From NCBI GenBank assembly GCA_021798855.1, contig JAJZBP010000155.1, positions 1 to 5,183 of the forward strand: a DNA stretch of 5,183 nucleotides, given 5' to 3'. This DNA comes from Bacillota bacterium (lineage in GTDB: Bacteria > Bacillota > Sulfobacillia > JAJZIM01 > JAJZBP01). The notes under the pieces are model-generated. The model was not told where the DNA came from, did no database searches, and was given only the letters and a program-made list of their open reading frames with translations. Shown piece by piece: positions 1 to 5,183 of this stretch (its first letter is position 1; each line of letters starts with the position of its first letter). The position numbers and the translations under genes are program-made.

Positions 1-1
1 A

Positions 2-118
2 TAAACCTTTAGGCGTCCAATACTTAAACATTCGACCAGAATTGGCACCGTGCTTTGGCTGAAACAAGAATAGTTTTCCTGACGGGTTAACCGAATACTT
101 ACCTAATCGCTGTGATTT
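2..118 (-). other. Open reading frame at the left edge, unidentified, possibly partial gene or remnant
   Basis: Starting after a TAA at 121-119 within the end of the chaperone gene, one minus-strand frame stays open for 39 codons to the window edge. Its composition (Gly, Lys, Pro, Tyr, Phe and one Trp, with GKYSVNPSGKLFLF and KYWTPKG) looks protein-like rather than random. It lacks a good start: TTG 67 has AGGA 9 bases upstream, and ATG 31 has no clear ribosome site. It could be the beginning of a further gene of the operon, or the remains of an older gene. I do not recognise the sequence. Confidence 0.25.
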
Positions 119-534
119 TTAATACCATCAAGATATTCGACTATATTAATAGTTGGTAATACCATAGGAGAGATATTGCAAGTAGATGTTATTGAAGTTA
201 TGGCAGCCCTTAAATATGGGAATAAAATAGCAACCGTGTTTTTGTATATCAGGTCACGCAATTTTATTCGTTTGTCCTCAGAATAATCGTCGAGTAAGGT
301 AAAAACACCAACAAGCTCAACCACCAAACTAAATGGGTACTTTTTCCCTTTATCTTTAAAAACATCACAACGCAAAGTGGTCTGAACACTCTTATCATTG
401 CGTGATATCTTGCTTTGTAGCTTAAAATCTAAATTGATAGGTAAATTAGGCGCTTCATTTGACAAACGGAAATCAAGGCGTCTAATGACAAAACCATTAA
501 ACTGTAATTTTGCTAGGTGCTGTTGTGCTTCCAT
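103..534 (-). CDS. cmdC: SecB-like chaperone of the CmdTAC-type system, CmdC-like
   Basis: This 143-residue protein has the SecB fold signature. The clearest match is ILFPYLRAAITSIT at 103-116 followed by a LPTIN motif (127-130 region), which parallels the SecB segment with ILFPY, ITS and L.P.N. Residues 33-75 show the alternating strand pattern of the SecB beta-sheet. Housekeeping SecB delivers unfolded secretory proteins to SecA; in toxin-antitoxin-chaperone operons the SecB-like protein instead protects an unstable antitoxin. In E. coli CmdTAC, newly made phage capsid protein draws the chaperone away and so frees the toxin. Here the position as third gene after a transferase and a small protein argues for that role. 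The C-terminus ends in a short lysine- and aspartate-containing tail without the long acidic tail of some export SecB proteins. ATG 534 abuts the antitoxin stop, and GGGAAG lies 8 bases upstream inside the antitoxin gene. The stop is TAG at 105-103. Confidence 0.88.
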   Translation of the reverse strand: MEAQQHLAKLQFNGFVIRRLDFRLSNEAPNLPINLDFKLQSKISRNDKSVQTTLRCDVFKDKGKKYPFSLVVELVGVFTLLDDYSEDKRIKLRDLIYKNTVAILFPYLRAAITSITSTCNISPMVLPTINIVEYLDGIKNHSD

Positions 535-828
535 TTATGCAGCTTCCCGGCTATTATTGTTGGCATAGAAAATAACAACGTCAGGTACGCCAAAATAGCC
601 GGTTGCAGCATTAGTTGTAATTGTGTAATTTTGTAGAGAGTGCCACCGCGAGGCGTCGTCGGTGATATTGATTGGCATAAAATGACCATACATTGGAGTC
701 GCATGATCAATCCAGCCTGGGCTATCCTCAACGTTGACCAAGCTGATCCCATTCTTTTCAGCGTCCTTAATGAAATCGTCCACACTGACATTTTTGAAAT
801 ACTCTCTATATTTTTCAAGCAAACTCAT
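535..828 (-). CDS. cmdA: Antitoxin of the toxin-antitoxin-chaperone operon, CmdA-like
   Basis: This 97-residue protein is not recognisable on its own. It is assigned as antitoxin because it sits between an ADP-ribosyltransferase and a SecB-like chaperone, the toxin-antitoxin-chaperone order of CmdTAC. The N-terminus (1-27) is charged and probably helical, resembling a short interaction domain; I see no helix-turn-helix. A hydrophobic, aromatic stretch at 78-89 (YFGVPDVVIFYA) could be the segment the chaperone binds, as C-terminal chaperone-addiction segments do in other such systems. The protein ends in REAA, a C-terminal Ala-Ala that could serve as a ClpXP-type degron. I chose ATG 828 because GAAGGGA lies 9 bases upstream, within the end of the toxin gene region, leaving 16 bases between genes. 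GTG 858 or ATG 855 would add nine or ten residues and overlap the toxin. The stop is TAA at 537-535, directly followed by the chaperone ATG. Confidence 0.75.
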   Translation of the reverse strand: MSLLEKYREYFKNVSVDDFIKDAEKNGISLVNVEDSPGWIDHATPMYGHFMPINITDDASRWHSLQNYTITTNAATGYFGVPDVVIFYANNNSREAA

Positions 829-844
829 GTTGTCATTTCCCTTC

Positions 845-1366
845 TCATGCAACATCACATCGTTCCGTGATGCTTATGAACTTTTCTTCTCGTACCGCCA
901 ACTGGCAAACTGTTTTATTGCCATCACTGGCGATCATCTGAAATTGACGGTAACCACGAACCAGAGTGTAACCTTCGTTGCTGCAAATCCAGTTTATTGC
1001 ATCCGCAAAAAGATACCTCGTATCTTTAGGCCCAACTTTGCCTTCAAATGCTTTGCGCCGTATCCCATCCGCTACTTCCAGAATCAAAACGATGTTTTCT
1101 TGCAAGAAGGTTTCGAAAACTGCACCAGAATCAACCCTAACAGTCGCCTTTATTATTGCCGGACGTTGGTGTTTCCTATGCTCTACTGCCCACCATCTGG
1201 CAACATGAATTTCCTCAAAGAAATACACCCCGTCCCCAAACATCTGTTCGCGTCCGACTGACTTCTTAAATCCCTCGGCCTGAATTACGTCCGCTGAATC
1301 GCCAGCACAACCGTGATAACCGGTATATTCCACTATATGTCCAGCGTACTCCGGTATAGAAGTCAT
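845..1366 (-). CDS. cmdT: ADP-ribosyltransferase toxin, CmdT-like
   Basis: This 173-residue protein looks like a PARP-type ADP-ribosyltransferase. With ATG 1366 as residue 1, a YHG motif is at 17-19, followed by an I..xGF..S segment (28-36), then GDGVYFFE (44-51) and an A..WA stretch (56-60). The C-terminal strand reads QLAVRE (155-160). This suggests an H-Y-Q active site: His18, Tyr48 and Gln155. The commoner HGT is HGC here. In E. coli CmdTAC the homologous toxin ADP-ribosylates adenines in mRNA and stops translation; a SecB-like gene two positions downstream supports the same role here. The frame is open up to a TTG at 1504, but the best promoter (1474-1446) lies inside that extension, so I prefer ATG 1366. 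GGAGG directly abuts this ATG (1371-1367) with no spacer, so initiation may be weak. The stop is TGA at 847-845. Family confidence is high; the exact start is about 60% sure. Confidence 0.85.
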   Translation of the reverse strand: MTSIPEYAGHIVEYTGYHGCAGDSADVIQAEGFKKSVGREQMFGDGVYFFEEIHVARWWAVEHRKHQRPAIIKATVRVDSGAVFETFLQENIVLILEVADGIRRKAFEGKVGPKDTRYLFADAINWICSNEGYTLVRGYRQFQMIASDGNKTVCQLAVREEKFISITERCDVA

Positions 1367-1371
1367 CCTCC
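1367..1371 (-). promoter_or_regulatory. GGAGG directly before the toxin ATG
   Basis: A consensus Shine-Dalgarno core GGAGG ends at the base next to ATG 1366, giving zero spacing where 5-9 bases are usual. It would position ribosomes poorly on this ATG. No standard start codon lies at the proper distance; an in-frame ATA is nine bases downstream of the GGAGG. It may lower toxin output, or it may mean the real start lies elsewhere. Confidence 0.4.
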
Positions 1372-1415
1372 AAAAACGGCAAGTGAAAACTGAATGTTCA
1401 GCGTACTTCGCCTGA

Positions 1416-1427
1416 AATTTCGAAATT
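1416..1427. promoter_or_regulatory. 12-bp perfect palindrome, candidate operator
   Basis: AATTTCGAAATT is its own reverse complement. It lies about 12-24 bases after the predicted transcription start, where a bound repressor would block elongation or initiation. After one mismatch on each side a further G-C pair extends the symmetry. Toxin-antitoxin operons are often autoregulated, but the antitoxin here shows no DNA-binding domain, so any regulator is unknown. A 12-bp AT-rich palindrome can also occur by chance. Confidence 0.35.
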
Positions 1428-1445
1428 CCTTCCGCCGGGATTCTT

Positions 1446-1474
1446 ATTGTAAAAAAATATCTCGTCTGGGTCAA
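1446..1474 (-). promoter_or_regulatory. Sigma70-type promoter of the cmdTAC-like operon
   Basis: Read on the minus strand, TTGACC (1474-1469) and TACAAT (1451-1446) are separated by 17 bases, each one base from consensus except the second C of the -35 box. The end of the spacer is a run of T. Transcription would start near 1439 and give a leader of about 73 bases before ATG 1366. No other promoter of similar quality was seen upstream of the toxin. The match is by eye and no transcript data exist. Confidence 0.65.
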
Positions 1475-1584
1475 GGACTTCCCTGTACCCCTATACCTCC
1501 CCAAGTGGCCTCCAGAACACTTCAGAGTCTGTAAAGCGGACGATGAGAATCTGGTCAGCTAAGGTAAACCGTGGCCGACGTTTC

Positions 1585-1611
1585 GGGAAGACAGGAAACT
1601 CCCACCTTCCC
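1585..1611 (-). terminator. Hairpin just after sbcC stop, possible terminator without U tract
   Basis: Six bases after the sbcC stop, the minus-strand transcript can fold GGGAAG (1611-1606) with CTTCCC (1590-1585). Between them GUG pairs with UGU by three G-U wobbles and GGA pairs with UCC, closing a GUU loop: a 12-pair stem in all. The same stem on the plus strand would contain A-C mismatches, so the structure suits sbcC mRNA. No run of U follows, which makes a classical intrinsic terminator doubtful; it could instead protect the 3' end of the message. Confidence 0.35.
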
Positions 1612-1617
1612 GTCCCC

Positions 1618-4600
1618 CTAAGCGTACTCCACCCGCAACCTGCTTCCTCTCCCCCAGGCTTCCGCCGGGTCGACGATCAGGCGGCGCTGGATGCGGTGGC
1701 GGACCTCGGGGACGTGGCTGATCACGCCGATGGTCATGTCCTCCAGGTGGAGGCGGCTCATGGCGTCCATGGCCGTGTCCAGGGTGGCGGGGTCCAGGGA
1801 TCCGAAGCCTTCGTCCAGGAAGAAGAACTGGAGGCGGCTGGTCCCGCGCAGTTGGATCTGGGTGGACAGGGCGATGCTCAGGGCCAGGGACACCAAGAAG
1901 GTCTCCCCTCCCGACAGTTGGCGCACCGGGCGGAGCTTGCCGGTCAGGATGTCCCGGATCAGGAACTCACCCTTGGCCCCCACTTCCAGGGCCAACCGTC
2001 CGTGGGTCAGGCGGTTCAGCCGCTGGGAGGCGGATTCGGCCAGGGCTTCCAGTTGCTCGGTGGCCAAGAATTCCACCAGGGCGTTCCCCTCCAGCCACTT
2101 AGCCAGTTGAGTCAAACGCCCCAGGTGAACATCCAAGGAGCTGTGCTGCTCGTTCAAGGCGGCCCATTCGTCCGCCTTTTGCCGCAGGTCCGCCGAGAAG
2201 CTCCCGGCTTTGCCCTCGGCCACCAGCGCTCCTTCGTACTCGGCCACCGCCGCCGCGGTCCGCTCCCGCGTCGCCGTCAGGTCCTCGGCCTCGACCGAAC
2301 GCCCGGCCAAAAGGTCCACCAGCCTGGCCTCCTCGTTGGCCAGCCTCGTCCGCTCGTTCGTGAAATCGGCCAACCGGTTCTCCAACTCTCCCCGCTCCTC
2401 CGGCTCCAGGAGCGCGGCCAGGGCTTCCTCGCGGTTCCCGAAGCCGGCTTTGACCAGGCCCGCGGCCAAAACTCCCGCCGCCTTCGTCAACCCGTCCGCA
2501 GCCGCCTCCCGCTGGCCGGCGGCGTTGGCCAGTTCCCGCTCCGCCGCGCCGCTCGTTTCCTTGGCCCCTTCCCAAGCCCCCTTGGCCGCCTCGAAGGCCG
2601 CCCGGATTTCCGCCAAGGCCAGCCCAACCTCGGCGGACGCTTCCGCCACCGGCCGGCCGCCGGTCAGCCGGTCGCGCGCCCCGCTCTTTTCCTGGATTGC
2701 CGCGTCCAGGGCCTTGCGCCGCTCTTCCAACACGGCCAATTCCCGCCGGGACGCCTCCAGGTCTTTCGCCTCCGCCGCCATCTCCCGGCGCCGAAGCTCG
2801 ATTCCCTCCGTCAAGGCGTCGATCCGGCCCTGCAGTGCTTCGGCGGCCTGGTCCCGCGCGGCGATCTCCGCCTGGCGCTCCGGCAAGCTCACCTCATCCA
2901 GTTCGCCGCGCCCCGCGTCCCAAGCGCCGCGCTTACCCGTAACCGCTTCCTCCGCCTTCCGGACCGCCTCCTGCGCCTCGGTCAACGCCCCCTGCGCCGC
3001 ATCCTGTGCCGCCTTGGCCCGGCCTTCGGCCAAGGCCCCTTCCTGTACCCTTTTCTCGGCTTCCCTGGCCGCTTCCTGGCGCGCCCCAAGTCCCTCATTC
3101 CAATCCCGCCAGGCCGCCCGGAAGGACTCCAATTCCCCTTCCATTCCGGCCAGCCGAGTGCCAAGCTCCTCCAGGGTGAGTCCTCGCCGTACTTGAGGCC
3201 AGCCGGCCCGCAACCTCTCCTCGCCCTCCCGCCGGCGCCCCAGTTCGCGGCGGGCCGCCTCCAGGGATGCCCGCGCCGCCTCCAATTCTCCCTGCCGGGC
3301 GCTCAAAGCGGCGTTCGCCGCGGCCTCGACCTCCATCGCCGCGTCCAATTCCTTCCTGGCCGCCGCCACCCGCTCCCCGGCGGCGGCCAAAACTCCTTCC
3401 GTTCCTCCGTCCCCGGCGGCCGGTTGCGGGTGCCAAGTGGCGCCGCAAACCGGGCAGGGTTGGCCCTCGGCCAGGTCCGCCGCCAGGGAAACGGCCAAGT
3501 GCTGTGTCTTGAGGTGGCGCTGCTCCTCCTCGGCTCCGGCCACCGCCTCTTTCCGTGCCGCCAAGCCCCCTTTGGCTTCCTCCCAAAGCCGCCGGGCCGC
3601 ATTCTCCCCTTCCGCCGCCCCCTGCAAGGCCGTTTCCCGCGCCCCGACCTCGACCCCCGCCGCCCCAATTTCGCCCGCCACCCGTTCCAACTCGCGGACC
3701 TCGCCCCGGAGGCGCTCCAATTCCCGCCCCCTGGTCGCCTCCTCGTCCTCCGCTCCGGGCCGCGCCAGGCCCCATTGCTCCAACTCCGCCCCGGCGGACC
3801 GCGCGGCCTCCCCCGCTTCCCGCAAGGCTTGGGCCGCCCCCCGCCAAGCCCCTTCGGCCTCCCCGAGGGCCGCTTTTTTGGCCGCCGCCGCTTCCCCGGC
3901 CCCGTCCCGCGCCCCCCGCGCTTCCCGCAAGCTCTCCCAGGCCGCCGCCGCCCGGATGACCCGCTCCCGTTCCTCCGCCGCCACCCGCGCCCCGGCCAAC
4001 CGCTCCCTGGCCCCGGCCAACGCCCCCTCGTCCGCCGCCCCTTCGGCCTCCTGTTGCCGCAACCGCTCCTCCAGGTCCGCCCGCGTCTTTGCCAGGCTTT
4101 CCAGATGGTTTGACAGCGCTGCGCGCTCTTTTCCGGCGGTGGCTACCTGCCCTTCCAGATCGCTAGCCTGTTTGAGTTGCTCTTCCCGGCGCAAGAGGTC
4201 CGGCTCCTCGGTCTCCTTCCGCCGCCAGGCGACCTCATGAACCGTTTGCGCCCGCTCCAAAGCGAGCTTGGCCTGACCGGCAGCCGCTTCCGCCGCCAGG
4301 CAGCCGGCCTGGGAGGCCTGCAGGGCCAACTCGCCCGCGGTGGCCGCTTCGAGAGTTGAGCGCAGACCCTCCGCCCGTCCGCCGCGACCCAAGCGGCGCT
4401 CAACCTCAAGGCTCTCCTCCCGGCGGGCCTCCAGGACTCTGGCCGCGTCGAGCGTGGAGCGCAGTCCCTCTTGCGCCTCCCAAACGGCGGTTTTTTCGGC
4501 CAGTTCCTTTTCCGAATCCTCTTTGCCGGTTTGCGTCAGGCAACGGGCGGCCTCGGCCTGGCGGAAAGACTCTTCGGCGGTGGCCAGCGCGGCGGGGGAA

Positions 4601-5183
4601 GCGTCCCCCAGGCCGGCCAGGGACAGCCTGACCGCGGCCAGTTGCCGGTCCGCCCGCTCCCGGTGGCCGGCGACCACTTTGTTCAGGCGCCTGCCGTAGT
4701 CGCCAAGGGCGAAGATGCGCTCCAGCATGTCCCGGCGGGAGGCGTTCTCCAGGAGCAGGAATTCGGCGAACTGGCCCTGGGGCAAGACCACCGCCCGGGT
4801 GAAATCCTCGTAGTCCAGGCCGACGATCTCCTGGACTCGGGCATCCAGGCGGCGGGTCTGGTCCTCAACGACGCGCTCCAGGCCCGCCGTTTGTTCCACC
4901 AGGCGGCAGACACCGGCCCGGACGCCGAACTCGCGCTTTTTGTCCTCGTTGTAGACCCGCTCCACCCGGAAGCGGGACGCCCCGCTCTCGAAGGTCAGGG
5001 CGACCCGCAGCTTTTTTTCGTATTGGTTGAGAATGCCCCGGTTGTGGTCCGACGCCGCCCGGTACACTTTGCCGTAAAGGGCCAGGAGCATGGCGTCCAG
5101 GATGGTGGACTTCCCGCTGCCCGTCGGCCCGAAGATGCCGAAGAGTCCGCCCCCGGTCAGGGCGGTGAAGTCCACCTCCTGCG
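1618..5183 (-). CDS. sbcC: SbcC, ATPase subunit of the SbcCD (Mre11-Rad50-like) nuclease; 5' end outside window
   Basis: SbcC is the SMC-like ATPase that works with the nuclease SbcD to cleave DNA hairpins, palindromes and blocked DNA ends in the cytoplasm. Numbering from the GTG valine at 5175, the Walker A motif GPTGSGKST is at residues 16-24 and the Q-loop (LPQGQF) near 131-136. A long Ala/Glu/Arg-rich coiled coil follows, broken at its middle by a zinc-hook CPVC (Cys574 and Cys577, bases 3456-3445). A second coiled-coil arm leads to the ABC signature LSGGE (1087-1091), Walker B FFFLDE with D-loop SLD (1117-1128) and a switch histidine in ISH (1152-1154). All parts expected of a working protein are present. 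The frame stays open upstream of 5175 (QE before VDFTAL), so that valine is internal and I estimate 15-25 N-terminal residues are missing. At about 1200 residues it is somewhat longer than E. coli SbcC. The stop is TAG at 1620-1618. sbcD is normally adjacent and would be expected beyond the right edge. Confidence 0.97.
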   Translation of the reverse strand, partial: QEVDFTALTGGGLFGIFGPTGSGKSTILDAMLLALYGKVYRAASDHNRGILNQYEKKLRVALTFESGASRFRVERVYNEDKKREFGVRAGVCRLVEQTAGLERVVEDQTRRLDARVQEIVGLDYEDFTRAVVLPQGQFAEFLLLENASRRDMLERIFALGDYGRRLNKVVAGHRERADRQLAAVRLSLAGLGDASPAALATAEESFRQAEAARCLTQTGKEDSEKELAEKTAVWEAQEGLRSTLDAARVLEARREESLEVERRLGRGGRAEGLRSTLEAATAGELALQASQAGCLAAEAAAGQAKLALERAQTVHEVAWRRKETEEPDLLRREEQLKQASDLEGQVATAGKERAALSNHLESLAKTRADLEERLRQQEAEGAADEGALAGARERLAGARVAAEERERVIRAAAAWESLREARGARDGAGEAAAAKKAALGEAEGAWRGAAQALREAGEAARSAGAELEQWGLARPGAEDEEATRGRELERLRGEVRELERVAGEIGAAGVEVGARETALQGAAEGENAARRLWEEAKGGLAARKEAVAGAEEEQRHLKTQHLAVSLAADLAEGQPCPVCGATWHPQPAAGDGGTEGVLAAAGERVAAARKELDAAMEVEAAANAALSARQGELEAARASLEAARRELGRRREGEERLRAGWPQVRRGLTLEELGTRLAGMEGELESFRAAWRDWNEGLGARQEAAREAEKRVQEGALAEGRAKAAQDAAQGALTEAQEAVRKAEEAVTGKRGAWDAGRGELDEVSLPERQAEIAARDQAAEALQGRIDALTEGIELRRREMAAEAKDLEASRRELAVLEERRKALDAAIQEKSGARDRLTGGRPVAEASAEVGLALAEIRAAFEAAKGAWEGAKETSGAAERELANAAGQREAAADGLTKAAGVLAAGLVKAGFGNREEALAALLEPEERGELENRLADFTNERTRLANEEARLVDLLAGRSVEAEDLTATRERTAAAVAEYEGALVAEGKAGSFSADLRQKADEWAALNEQHSSLDVHLGRLTQLAKWLEGNALVEFLATEQLEALAESASQRLNRLTHGRLALEVGAKGEFLIRDILTGKLRPVRQLSGGETFLVSLALSIALSTQIQLRGTSRLQFFFLDEGFGSLDPATLDTAMDAMSRLHLEDMTIGVISHVPEVRHRIQRRLIVDPAEAWGRGSRLRVEYA

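Noticed and set aside
85..92. GGTTAACC palindrome downstream of the chaperone gene
   Set aside because: Only eight bases, no extension on either side and no U tract after it, so neither terminator nor operator is supported.
829..858. Earlier starts of the antitoxin at GTG 858 and ATG 855
   Set aside because: They overlap the toxin gene, and the GAAGGGA ribosome site fits ATG 828 better. They cannot be excluded without protein data.
734..1261. Plus-strand open frame of 175 codons
   Set aside because: It is antisense to the toxin and antitoxin genes, has no convincing ribosome site and no recognisable motif.
1561..1584. Imperfect dyad AAAC-N3-GG/CC-N3-GTTT next to the sbcC hairpin
   Set aside because: The three central positions of each arm do not match and any RNA stem would be short and bulged.
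1543..4113. Long plus-strand open frame of 856 codons, rich in proline, arginine and leucine
   Set aside because: It lies wholly antisense to sbcC, whose motifs are intact. High G+C reduces stop codons in the opposite strand, and the translated product is low-complexity without any known domain.
2099..4700. Repeated GC-rich motifs such as GCCTCCAGG and GCCGCC within sbcC
   Set aside because: They reflect the repetitive Ala/Glu/Arg codons of the coiled coil, not a DNA repeat array or CRISPR.

Overview
The window holds two unrelated blocks, both read from the minus strand. The right two thirds (1618 to the right edge) is the 3' part of a very GC-rich gene for SbcC, the SMC/Rad50-like ATPase subunit of the SbcCD nuclease. 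Its first residues lie beyond the window. The left third (103-1366) is clearly AT-richer and carries three tightly packed small genes, which I read as a complete toxin-antitoxin-chaperone anti-phage operon of the CmdTAC type. In order of transcription they are an ADP-ribosyltransferase toxin (cmdT-like, 1366-845), a small antitoxin (cmdA-like, 828-535) and a SecB-like chaperone (cmdC-like, 534-103). The first and third genes are recognisable from their own residues. The middle gene is assigned mainly by its position and its general features.

The operon has its own strong-looking sigma70-type promoter (TTGACC, 17-base spacer, TACAAT, 1474-1446). A 12-bp perfect palindrome lies just downstream of the predicted transcription start. 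The antitoxin start lies 16 bases after the toxin stop, and the chaperone ATG directly abuts the antitoxin stop, so the three genes are very likely cotranscribed and partly translationally coupled. By analogy with the E. coli CmdTAC system, the chaperone stabilises the antitoxin-toxin complex. Phage infection titrates the chaperone, the antitoxin is degraded, and the freed transferase modifies mRNA and stops translation.

Layout from left to right: 1-118 contains an open, unidentified reading frame at the window edge; 103-1366 is the cmdTAC-like operon; 1367-1617 is a spacer with the promoter, the palindrome and, next to the sbcC stop, a terminator-like hairpin; 1618-5183 is sbcC. I see no tRNA, rRNA, CRISPR array or insertion sequence.

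The host is a bacterium with a high-GC genome. Hand counts of 60-base lines give about 77% G+C at 3241-3300 in sbcC, against 35% at 181-240, 33% at 301-360 and 38% at 1081-1140 in the operon. I cannot place the phylum with confidence. The contrast suggests the defence operon arrived by horizontal transfer and sits just downstream of sbcC.
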